DNA of 64,000 nt, taken from positions 1,395,056 through 1,459,055 of the forward strand of contig CAJNDS010001224.1 of assembly GCA_905221605.1 (NCBI GenBank), written 5' to 3'. A model generated the notes under the pieces. It saw only the letters and a list, made by a program, of their open reading frames with translations. It was not told the DNA's origin and searched no databases. This document shows positions 52,399 to 63,265 of this stretch, piece by piece; the first letter of the stretch is position 1; every line of letters begins with the position of its first letter. Both the position numbers and the translations under genes were made by a program. This DNA is from Symbiodinium natans. Lineage: Eukaryota; Sar; Dinophyceae; Suessiales; Symbiodiniaceae.

Positions 52399-55300
52399 TA
52401 GCGCCAAGGCTGAACGTTGGCAGCTTCAGCCGGGTCAACCTTGTCCGCGAACGCAGCTCCTACGAGCTCCGAGTGTGCAAGGTCTGAACTCATGAGATGT
52501 GGCCCATATGCTGCCCCAAACTCAAACTGCCCTCATGTTTCTACTAGCCTCACCTTATTGCTTTGCCCCAAAGCTGCCCCCATACCCAAACTGACCTTAT
52601 ATTTATAATAGCCTCACCTTATTGACTACCCCACACCAGGAACAAATGCAAGGGTGATTATGGACCTTAAGTCGGGTTGGGGAATAGTATCGGATCTTAT
52701 GAGGAAACCATCAGACTCATTCACCAACTCGGTTCATGGATTTCACACCAGCCCGCATACAACCCCTAAATTGGGATCCTCCCCCTTATTCCAACCGTCC
52801 TTAATAGGGATAAAAACAGGGGGTACTACAATCCCCATAAAGGACTGGTAGCATAAGGGGCAACATCCCATCCCCTAAGCCCTGAACCCTACACCCTACA
52901 TCCTCTCCAGCTCTTGCCAGGGAACCCCGCGAGGTACGAACCCATAAAGCCCCTGAAAAGAAAGCAGCTGCGTGAACTCCCTGGGTTGTTTAGGGCTTGT
53001 GGCTTATGGTTTAGGGTTTCGGGTTTAGGGTTTAGAGCATCAAGCCTTAAACCCTCAAAGAACAAGGAAATCTAGCGGCCGCTTGGGGCTTAAATACAAT
53101 AAGAACCTGTGCCAGAACTCTAAATGGGCCACTCAGCGGATAGCTATTGTGTTACTTGCAACTCTTTCATTGCAAACCCGAGTCAGGTTTTAGTTAGGAG
53201 TTTTGGCTTGTGGGTTGCTTCTTCACTTGATAAGCCTGCCGTCCACACCAACTTTGCCACGACATTCTATGAGCATGCTGCCGAGCGAAGCCCTTCTCCG
53301 TAACGTTTGGCAGAGCATTCATTTCCGTATGACCCAAGAATCATTTGCAATGAGGCCCTAGTATTCCCTTCCGAAGCCACCATTGCTGTTACCACTATTT
53401 GCTTAAGAACCCCCCCCCCCCCCCCCCAAGAAAAAACAAATCATAAATACAAGACAACAATTCCTCTATTGCCCTTTTCCGGAAGAACGTTTCCTTTTTC
53501 ACGGTTAAGGGTAGGGGGGAGGGGGAGTTGTTCTAAGCAAATTGTGGGTTAGGGCCCAAAACCTAAATGAGTAGTTTCCTAAATTAGGGTACTTTTTTGG
53601 TTACACAATAAAAAGGCGGCACCCTTTAAACAGGGATCCCAAAAAAGGGACCCAAGCTTAGGGAGCTGCCCAAACCTAAATTGAAGCAGGGTTTATATTT
53701 CTGTTTTTGGTGAGTGTATATAAGGTTCCTTTTTTAATATTGGTGAGTGTATATACCTGCTGTCCTTTTGGGGGTACAAGAAATACAAACCCTGCTTCAA
53801 ATCCCTGCAGGTCATCGACCTCAAGGGCATGGACCCTCATGTGCTTGGCATGATGAGGCGCAGAGGGGGCTTGGGGGGGTGGGGTTTAGGGTTTAGGGTT
53901 TAGGGCTATGGGGTTTGGGGTTTAGACTTCTGTCTAAGGGTAGTTCAAGGGTCAGGGTTTCGGGCTTAATTCGAGTTTGTCTAAAGGTAGTTACTCGGTC
54001 CTTTAATCTGGTCCCTTACTTGCTGTAAAAGGGTTCTGAAGTATTTCGCCCTTGGGTTGAGGGGTATAGAAGGGTTCCCCCGCATTCAGGGCCCACGTTA
54101 AGGGAAATTCCCCTAAGAGTTTGGAAGCTGATTCTCCCTTACACCCAGCTGGTTCAGAAACGGCTCTGCTTGTAAACCCTGAACCCTAAACCCTAAACCC
54201 AGGAAGGAAGTGCAGATCCTATCTGCCCTGGACCACCCCAACATAGTTCGGCGACTTGGCTGCGCTCCCATGTCTCCTATAGGCATCCCTCAAGGAGTGG
54301 CGGTACTCTTCTTGGAGGTCTATGGTACTTAGTAAGCAAAACCCTAAACCCTAAACTGTATTTATAACTGTACTTCTAGCTATGTTGGGGCACTGAAGGG
54401 GCTTATAAGTGGGTTATAAGTACAGTTATGTTGGTAAGTACCATGAACCTCCAAGCAAGGGTAGCTATTGGGACGTTCCCCCTTTTTGTAACAGTGCTTA
54501 ATGGGGATTACAATCGGGGGTTCTATAATCCGAGGGGGAACATCCCCAGCCCTGAATATGTGGTCCCTGACCTCCTTTAAACGTTCCTGAAGTACGGGCC
54601 CTTGGGTTTTAGGGTTTAGGGTTTAGGGTTTAGGGTTTAGGGTTTAGGGTGAAGCGCCCAACTGAGGGACCATGTACCTACCGTAAGAGATGCAGACCTG
54701 AATTCATTGTAGCAACCCTACATAGTTCAAGGTATATGTGACATACTATTGCTTAGTCGACCTTCTCATAGTCTACGGTTTGCTTGAGAAGGCCTAAAAC
54801 AGCACAACATAGAGATACTCCATATAAGGGCAACATAGGGATCATTGTTTTTTCTTCTTTCGGTGGCGTTCTCAAGCAAATAGTAGATTAAGGTCACCTT
54901 AGTTTAAGGTGTACATTCTTCCTTAGAAGGGTCTATATAGGGATGAGTATCCTCTATTGTTGAGGATTCTCAAGCAATGAGTAGGATGTGGCCAGTTCTC
55001 TAAATGATGGTCCCTTTTTGGGGTGCCCTAAAACACAGGGGGGGCTGCCGTATACTCGGGACCCCAAAAAAGGGACCATGTGAGAGCAATCAACATATGC
55101 AATCCGGGCACAGACTCTTGTCTAGAAGGCTGGGGGGGCATCCCTACAGCCTTACGAAACTGAAGCCCCTAGGTTTAGGGTTTAGGGTTTATGACAAGAC
55201 TTGAGGAGTTCGCTGGCTTTGGGTTTCCGCCAACGTCGCAAGACTGCTGTTTAGGGCCGCGCCCGCTTGGATGTGTCAGAACCCCCCCCCACCCTAATTT

Positions 55301-57439
55301 CTATAGGGCACCGTCTGATTTAGGGGTTTTAGGAGGTCCCCTATACAACCCCCTTTTTCTACCCTCTTTGTGTAGCCCCTACATTATCCCCAAGGTCCCT
55401 TACAAGCTTCCCTCCTTTCGTGTCCTTTGACTAAGGCTCTACGAGTTTGCCGAGGCATTGGGGGCTGGAATTTTTCCAACAATCCCCGAGCCGAACGTTC
55501 TATTCTCGAACTATGCATGCCTAGGGCCCAGAGTAGGCCCTTATTCCTTTTTTGTTTTTGACTCCTTTTTTGGTTAGGGTTTAGGTCCCCTTAGAAGCCC
55601 GCATTTTTTCTATTACTGGGTTGCTCTTGGGTCTAGATACAGGGTATGGGTTTTTGCAGGTCGTCCTATGCTTCCTTCTTTCGATTCCCTGCCCTTCACA
55701 TTGAAGCGGAACCCTAAACCCCTAAACCCCCCACCCAGGGACTCCAATAGAAGGAAGATTCCTTACATGTAAGAGGGTTCCTTAATTATGTTTCAGGAAT
55801 ATCCCTTAAGTGTGGAGTGTTGGAGTACTGGAGCCCCAGGGCAACCCGGACCAAATAGGAGGGGTTCCCAAGTACATCTGCTCTTTCCTGCTCGCTCTTA
55901 GTAGGGAATGAGGGAGTTAAGCGCCGCTAAGTTTTTGTACACTAAACTATAAAAAACAATATTGCTTCACAGATGCCCACAGGGGCTGTTAATTCAGATG
56001 CTCCCCTCCCCCCCATTGTTCAAGAAGCCAAGCCAAGAGCAAGATGCTGGACCCCAACAAGCCCAATGCCCCGGAACTGAGGACTTGACTTTAAGTCACG
56101 ACAAGATCCCTACGCAGTCTGCCTCATAATTCTAAAGTTTAATTGAAGGGATTGTAAGCTCCCTCTAAACAGAAATAGGGGCCGTAGCAAGTTAAGTTGT
56201 AGATGGGGTCCCCAAATCCAGACCCTAACCTTAGAAAGCCGGGTAGCCCAGTGGTGCCCTTTCCCTTTTGTTGGTTCAAGGTTCCTTGATAAAGCAAGCA
56301 ACCCAGAAAGGGTGCCCTCATCACATGCATTGCCCCACGAGGACGAACGGCGACAGGAGCTGGTGCTGATCCTGGAGAATCTTGGCATGAACTCAGGACC
56401 CTCAAACTTCTTGAAGGGTGGTTTAGGGTTTTAGGGTTTAGGGTTTTAGGGTTCCGGTTTAGGGCGCATTCGTACCATACTTATACCCCTACTTATCACT
56501 ACCCACGAACCTCCAATTTTGCTGCGAATTTCCATGCCAATCCATGGCAAAAAGCGTAGAGGGTCTCTACCGCAAAGCGGGGGGGGGGCATGGGAGAGCT
56601 ATTGTGAGCCGCAGGCCACCAGACAGGCAGGATTTGTAGCCCTAAACCCTAAACCCTAAACCCTAAACCCTAAACCCTAAACCCTAAACCCTAAACCCTA
56701 ACCCTAAACCCTAAACCCTCTTGAACATCACAGGGACCACACACTTCTGGTTGGGGGGGGGGGGGTCGGTTCTCGACTCCTCTCTGCCCGAAGCCGCGGC
56801 AGATCAAACCCTGTAAGCCCCCCCAGCGACCCAACACATTCTAGGGTTTAGGGTTCAGGGTTCAGGGTTCAGGGTTTAGGGTTTAGGGTTTAGGGTTAAG
56901 GGTTTAGGGTTTAGGGCTCAGGGTTCAGGGTTCAGGGTACAGGGTTTACGGTTTAGGGTTTAGGGTTTAAGAGGGTTCCTTATAATATATGGTTTTTTCA
57001 GGACTATTGCTTGATGAAGGGGTAGTGGAGTCTCGGGGCCTAAAGTCCCTAAAAGGAAAATTCCTAGTTCCTGAATATGGTTTGAGGAATGTTGCTTGAT
57101 GAAGGGGTATTGTAATCTCTCCCCAGAGAGCTCTGGGTGTAGGGTTTGTGGGGTTTAGGGCTTAGGGTTCAGGGTTTATAGGGTCTAGGGTTATTTCGGT
57201 TTAGGGTTGTTGGGTTTAGGGTTTTTTAGGATTAAGGGTTTCTAGGGTTTAGGGTGATGGGTGAAAGGGTTTATAGGGTTTATAGGGTTTAGAGGGCTTG
57301 AAAGGCTTTAGGTCCTTTCAGGGTTTGTTTGGGGTTCAGGGTTTATAGGGCTTGTTCTTTTTCAAGCGCCCCTGAGGTATGTGCAGGGTGGCGACTGCAT
57401 CGACCTTCTGGAGGCAGGCTTCTTCCTTCCCCTCCCCCC

Positions 57440-57477
<38 letters not shown>

Positions 57478-60400
57478 ACACTCCTCCGTGCACCCGAAAC
57501 CCTAAACCCGAGACCCTAATCCCCAAACCCTAAACCCCAAGCCCTAAACCCTAAACCCCTAAACCCCAAACCAACAAAAGGAACCAGCTCTTTTTCTAGA
57601 CGGGGGGCTTTCGTACAACTTTATCACTTTATAAGTTTAGGGTTCCTCTAACTTCATACTAAGGGAGCTAAAAGTTAAACTTTCATTGGGGGGTAACCCT
57701 AAACCCTAAACCCTACACCCTGAAAACCGAGCTTGTTGGGTGCAGGAGAGGGAGCGGCTCCTGCCTGAGGAGTTGGCCGCCAGGCTTCCAGCTTTTGGTG
57801 CTACCTGGTGCTTGGAGTTCAGGGTTTAGGGGTTTAGGGTTTAGGGTTTAGGGTTTGGGGGTTTGGGGGTTTGGGGGTTTGGGGGTTTAGGGGTTTCGGG
57901 GTTTAGGGTTTAGGGTCCTCGCTTTCACTTACTTAGCCAATAGTTGAACTTTAATTTTTTTTGGTTTCTTTATTTAGTAGTAAGAATAAAGCTTAACCTT
58001 TTTTCACCCTTGGTTGTTGGAGAAGTAGGTGGATTTTCGGGTTGAGGCTATAACCCCTTAGGAACGATTCTTTATGCCTATTTTTATTGAAGCCAAGGGG
58101 GAACAAAAACGACGATTGTTTTGATTAGGGTTCTAAGGGTGCTATAGTAGGGATTCATGAGAAGTTCATGGATCGTGCGAAGTAGGGCTATCCGTATGGT
58201 AACTATACGTTTAACCCTACTTCGGATATATATATATATACACATAACCACCCATGATCCTCCAAGACATAACCACCCATGATCCTCCAAGTATAGCCTG
58301 GGGAGAACTTATAGCAGATTCCATGCAGTGCACCCTCAGTACACCCTCCTAAACCCTAAACCCTAAAGCTGTGGACGCTTACCCACCTTCAGTCGTACTC
58401 AGGTTCCTATATATGGTTGAAGGTATGTTCCTTAACTAAGCGTTTTTTGGGTTCTCTGTGAGAACTTAAACCGGTTTAGGGTTAGCAGTTTCGCGGTCTA
58501 GTAGTCGTAATTAGGATCCCCAAATAGTTTAAGGCTAGGGTATATTCCTTGAAGGGTTTGCGATTCTTAGTTTTTTGGGGGGGTGCAACAAAGCTTGTGC
58601 CTGGAGGTTCGTGCGTAGTTCTAAGAAGGGTCACAAGTACCCTAATTCAGTCGGGTTTTCAGTAGAGTCACCGTACTTACGACCCTACTTGTAACTACCC
58701 ATGAACCTCCAAGTATAAACCCTAAACCCAAACCAAACCCTAAACCCCATAAACCCGCAACCCCAAAATCCAGAAGAGCCAATTACTCCTCAAGTTTGGG
58801 TTTACGGATCGAGGGCTGTGAGTCTGCGCCTTCGGAAAGTAGAGCGCGCAAAGATGCGTTCCCCAAAAGAAGGAATGATGCTTGTAGGATTTGGGGTTTT
58901 GGGTTGTGGGCTATATTCCGGATGCAGAAAGGGCTTAGGGCGCTTGGGGCTTCAGGTAGTTGGGCGCCTGCAGGATCGTCCACCAACTGCTGGTCGTGCT
59001 GAACTACTGCCACAGTTGCCACGGCCTGAGAGATTCATGGGTTCCGATATCCCTTAAATCGCAGTAAGAATCCTCCTTTGATATTAAGCCCTTCAAGCCC
59101 AAACCCTATAAAGCCTGTAAATCCTATCATCCCTACAAACCCTATAAACCGACCTACAAACCCTTTCTTTTTAAGGGGTAATGGCGACTCGGGGTCGTAA
59201 GCTCAGCCGATCGATCCAACAGCATAGCTGCTGGCTGCAAATACTTGGCCTCGACTGGCAGGGGCCTTTGGGTTCGGGGTGTAGGGTTTGGGGGCTTAAA
59301 CCCTAAACCCTAAACTCTAAACCCAGTTGCAAGAAGGGTTTGGGGCGTCAAGGGTTTTGTGTTTGGGAGGTGGAATCACCCACCGCGACGTCAAGCCGGA
59401 GAACGTGATGCTCTCCTCACTGGATGATGATGCCACCTGCAAGGCGGTCAAGACACAAGCCCAAAGAGCCCAGGAATATAGGGTTTATGGTCTAGGGTCT
59501 AGGGTTTAGGGTTTAGGCCCAATAGAGCCCTTAAATTAGGAATGTACTTTCACAGCTAACCCTCAGACTTCCACACGATTTTTCAATTCGCTATCTTGTA
59601 CACCCCACAAGTCCATGACCTCCCCCCCTCTTCCTCTCTCCCCTCTCTACCTGGTCGGATCCATCGCCCAGATGCGGATCGCTTGCGACTCTTTATGCCC
59701 CCAATTCCCCTAAACCCTATCCCCAAGTCAGGAGTGTAACAAGAGCCCTTGGTCTGCCCCATATAGTTTAAGGCTTAAGATTGATTCCCTAGTACGGTCA
59801 TGCAAAGGAATTACATTCCCTTACGTTAAAGGAAGCCTCAGAAAGCGTACCCCTATTTTGGGAATCCCCCCAGCCTTCAACGAACTGGTCCTTCGTAGGG
59901 AATGAGGGAATGTTGGGGTTTTGGGTAAGCCCTGAACCCTAAACCCCTGTAGAATCCCTTGAAGGGCTTTCACACAGAGAAATACTTGGAAGATCTTGTG
60001 ACTTCGAAAGTCTACCCTGCAAGAATCCCCATAACACAACTGACTAACCCTAACAACTAAGTCAAAAGGGCTACACACCTACCTCCCTCAATCACTACTA
60101 ATAGCACTAAGAACCAGTTGGTCAAGCTCTGGAGGTCATCGACTTCGGGCTGGCTACGCCCTACAAGGGCCGTGTCAAGGAGTTTGCGGGGACGGTGTCG
60201 AGCTCCTGGCTGGTTTTTGGAAGGTTAATATAGGGGGCTTAGGGTTTCAACCCCTAAACCCCAAACCCTAAGCCCTAAGCCCCTAAGCTCTAAGCCCTGA
60301 GCCCTGAGCCCTAAGCCCTGAGCCCTGAGCCCTGAGCCCTAAGCCCTAAGCCCTAAGCCCTGGGTGGAAACCCTAGACTAGAGATGTGGCAGATTCGGGC

Positions 60401-61966
60401 ATTGGGGGGACGTGGAGCAGCCAAGCCATGAGAGGAATCGATGGGGTCAGCGCTCTCAATGCGAGCCCTTTAAAGGGTAGGTATTCTATGTAATCCCTTA
60501 AAGGGTAGGCACCCCGTATGATCCCTTAAAGGGCAGGTACCCGAAATGAACCCTTAAAGAGTAGGTACCCTACATAATCCCTTAAAGGGGGTCTTTTCTC
60601 AACATCAGGATGCGGCTCTCAAGGTGTAAGTCTCGACTGGGTAATAGGGCTCGTAGCGAAAGCGGGACACACAGTTCCCATCCGGACAATCACCTCGTGG
60701 TAGGTGGATGGCAGTGAGACACGACGAAGGGAATCACGTCTCAACATGTTGCTGAAGCAGTTATCAGGTAGGCGGTAGGATGCTGAGGATCGTACTCTGG
60801 TGCATCGACCCTGGGTAGAGGGCCAGAGCTGCTCATATGCCCCAGAAGTCAAGAAAGAGTTTTTCTAGCCTGCAGGACCCAATACTTGAAGACTGCTACT
60901 GCTGCGTCGTGGCTCTCCACAAGTTGGGTGTTTCCGAAAATAGGAGTTTAGGGTTTCGGGTATAGGGAGGTCTAGGGTTTAATGTTTATAAGGTTTAGGG
61001 TTTAGGGTTTAGGGTTTAGGGCAGACTGCCAGGTATCTGGCGCCGGAGCTGGCAATTGCACAGGCCTGTGGCCGTGCTTTGAGGGCGGCGTCCGGCCACG
61101 AATTTGTGTTTGCAGTACTATAGTTACTATAGGGGTCGAAATAATTACTGATAATATTCCCTTGTGGTCCCTTCGTAATTCTACTATAATGGCTCCCTAT
61201 TCAAGTTATTCAGGCCCCCTATATTACAGATATTTCAATTACATTCTTATAAGGCCCCTGGCACATACCTATAAGGTCTCAATCTTCAGGATGCAAGCAT
61301 CAGGATGGCTGTAGTGATCTGGTCCAGGTGGGAGATTTTTGGTATGCAAGGTCAGAGATGTGTAGGTTTGGGGCTTCAGGGTTTATGGTTTAGGGTTGGG
61401 AGAGTTGCAGAGCTGTTGTGGGTTTCTATTATGCAGAGGCTTCCCAGTTTCTGGACGCATGTTCTTTTGTTGCCGGTCCATGCGTTTGACGGGCATGCGC
61501 ACGCCGTAGAGTTGCAGCTTCTGAGACGTGTTGTCGTGCTGGTCCGAACAGGCTCAAGGATGAACCGGGCGGGGGGGGAAGGGGGTGGGGAGAATGTCAG
61601 AGGTAGCCCTAAACCCTAAACCCAGGATTTTCGGCAATGTCGGCTCGTCTACCTGGCCAAACCCAGATAGAGTCCAATTAGCGAGCACGCAAACGAAAGT
61701 GACGCATTACACCGGGATGCTCAGAACGGCCAACGTCTCGGCCGCAGGGTTCTCTATGAGGCGCTTGCGCACCAAAGGAACCCAGAACCTTGTTTAGGGT
61801 TTAGGGTTTCGGGTTTAGGGTTTAGGGGTAGCCTCTGGAAGAGTGCTCAGAAGGTCCCAGGCAGGCAGTGCAGCAGTCCTAGCCGTAAAAAAGGGTTTAG
61901 GGTTTAGGGAGTAGGGCTGCTGAGTATCGAGGTCAGCGCATGTTTCTGGCACTGAGAAACCTCTGA
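52399..61966 (+). CDS. Serine/threonine protein kinase (CAMK-like), ten or more exons
   Basis: Exons: 52399-52481 (NVGSFSRVNLVRERSSYELR-VCK: glycine loop and ATP-binding Lys), 53811-53857 (VIDLKGMDPHVLGMM), 54203-54317 (KEVQILSALDHPNIV: helix C Glu; ends VLFLE), 57387-57413 (GGDCIDLLE), 57746-57783 (RLLPEELAA), 58974-59014 (IVHQLLVVLNYCH), 59370-59443 (HRDVKPENVML: catalytic loop), 60135-60194 (VIDFGLATPYKG: DFG), 61025-61063 (RYLAPEL: APE) and 61437-61529 (VHAFDGHAHAVELQLLRR). Eight consecutive junctions keep phase. Donors after 53857, 57413, 57783, 59443 and 61063 are GC, the rest GT. All catalytic residues are present; the first loop Gly is Asn. A last exon 61925-61966 (YRGQRMFLALRNL, TGA) is possible. 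The N-terminus and the exact hinge (reading nine bases further upstream gives YVQ) are uncertain. Confidence 0.8.
54311..54455. mobile_element. Family-2 introner at the kinase exon-3 donor
   Basis: It begins CTTGGAGGTCTATGGTACTT and ends CCATGAACCTCCAAG. Two CCCTAAA units (54343-54356) are inserted in the left arm after AAGCAAAA. The kinase exon ends at CTTGGAG, so the last two codons (LE) come from the terminal repeat, and GTCTATGG is the donor. The next acceptor used is far downstream. Confidence 0.7.
55085..57370. other. Large kinase intron region
   Basis: It holds TTTAGGG arrays (56425-56465, 56638-56722, 56843-56960, 57140-57350), a family-4 element at 55527-55637, a family-5 element at 55740-55830 and another at 56965-57110. 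Short frames such as 55191-55430 and 56110-56405 lack supporting splice sites or motifs. I see no additional exon with confidence. Confidence 0.5.
55527..55637. mobile_element. Family-4 fold-back element
   Basis: The left end is GGCCCAGAGTAGGCCCTTAT and the right end GGTTGCTCTTGGGTCTAG, inverted to each other, with TTTAGGTCCCCTTAGAAGCC between. Copies: 5498-5610, 20327-20485 and 50905-51066 (both with TTTAGGG arrays inside), 26247-26325, 43196-43316 and 62713-62822. Confidence 0.7.
57430..57478. repeat. Poly-C tract in a kinase intron
   Basis: About 48 bases nearly all C, starting 16 bases after the GGDCIDLLE exon. It could serve as an extreme pyrimidine tract but is followed by CCCTAAA, not by a close acceptor. 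Confidence 0.85.
61585..61797. CDS. Candidate exon near the kinase 3' end, strand ambiguous
   Basis: 61690-61797 reads QRLGRRVLYEALAHQRNPEP on plus, which fits the position of the last kinase helix but has no clear match. On minus it reads RKRLIENPAAETLAVLSIPV before a stop. Both are in register. 61620-61690 also has an open plus frame. Confidence 0.3.
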
Positions 61967-62071
61967 ACATCTTCAAAAGTTAACCTTGTGAACCCCTGGT
62001 CAACTTCAGCCAGTGACTCTCAACCCTACACCCTAAACATCCCTAAACCCTTAAACCCGGGGAGGGGGATA

Positions 62072-62222
62072 CTTGGAGGTTCATGGGACTTAATAACCAC
62101 TTACAACTGGGCTTATAACCCTACTTATAATTGGGATAACCCCTATAAGGCCCTTTAGGGGTATTATGAGTGGGGTTATAAGTACAGTTATAATTGGTTA
62201 TTAAGTCCCATGAACCTCCAAG
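62072..62222. mobile_element. Intact family-2 MITE with TA duplications
   Basis: CTTGGAGGTTCATGGGACTT and, inverted at the right end, AAGTCCCATGAACCTCCAAG form perfect 20-bp terminal repeats flanked by TA. The inner arms (CTTATAATTGG, GTTATAATTGG) pair too. No telomere insertion, so it serves as the reference copy. Confidence 0.8.
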
Positions 62223-62299
62223 TAAGGTACAGACACCAGCTGTCTTCGAGAGGTGCGCCTTGACTTCTTCCTCACGGAGACCCTGGGTTTGATTCGGCA

Positions 62300-63200
62300 T
62301 CCCCCTAAACCCTAAACCCTAAACCCTAAACCCGAAACCCTAAACCCTAAACCCTAAACCCTATAGTGTTTAGGGAGTTTAGGGTTGATTTGAGTTTCTT
62401 TTAAACATTTAGGGTTTAAGGGTGCTCTGGATTGGTGTACTTGTACGAGTTTGGGGTTGGTTTGGAATGCTTAAAAAACAGTGCAGTGTTTGGGGTTTGC
62501 TTAGGGTTGGGTAGAGGTTTTATAGGTTTTGGGGGGTTTAGGGCTCTACATGGCTCTACTGAGGTTGAATGAGGTGTTCAAGGATCATAGTCATAGTTCT
62601 CTGGGCTTATCCAAGCTATCTGGAACAAGCGGTACAACAGGCAGAGACAAGGAAAGATCGTTCATGAAGGGTGCAGTTTTTTGTCTCCAAGAGCCAATAG
62701 TATTACTAATCTAGGACCCAGGGTAGGCCTGTCCTTTTTGTTCAAGGTTTAGGTTCCCCCATAAGCCCCTATGAATCCCAAAATGAGCACCCTTTTTCTT
62801 CCTAGGCTACTGTTGGGTCTAGTAATGGCACACCTTAATATCCTTCATGTCGGGTGCTTTGGCAGTTGAAGCAGGACTTCTAGTAATCCCAGCGTCATCT
62901 TATATGTAGGGGACCTCATTCCCTCATTCCCTACTAGCCAACAGTAAGTCGTAAAGGGCTTTGTGTCATCCCCTCGCCCTCACGGCGCCTTTGTTGAGTT
63001 CATGCATGGTTAGGCTGCAGGGTTCTGCCCTTGCCAGATGAGCCTGGTGATATAGAGGATGATGAACCCAAGATCTGATGTTGAGGCTTTTGGCGGCTTT
63101 TCATGAGCTGAATGTGCCCGCCCTGCCCGGCACTTAGATGTTGATGTTTGTGACTCTGACAACGAGATTTTTGCGTTTGCTGGTCATGTCTTTGGTCTTG
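62300..63200. other. Intergenic stretch before the Cys-rich gene
   Basis: It holds CCCTAAA/TTTAGGG arrays to 62420, a family-4 element at 62713-62822 and a short open plus frame at 62529-62714 (RLNEVFKDHSHSSLGLSKLS) without clear splice sites. From 62830 onward telomere-type repeat stops. TTTTGGCGGCTTTTC at 63089-63103 resembles the T-rich boxes reported upstream of dinoflagellate genes; this is only a suggestion. Confidence 0.4.
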
Positions 63201-63203
63201 TGC

Positions 63204-63205
63204 AG
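63204..63205 (+). promoter_or_regulatory. Possible spliced-leader acceptor
   Basis: The AG of GGTCTTGTGCAG/CCATT lies 60 bases before the start codon at 63266 and is preceded by TTTGGTCTTG. Dinoflagellate mRNAs are trans-spliced at such AGs. A second AG lies at 63262-63263, three bases before the start. Which one is used is not known. Confidence 0.35.
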
Positions 63206-63265
63206 CCATTATCAATCGCTCTCGAGCTCCACTTTGCCCATATTGACACCTGGGCGTCGTCAGCA

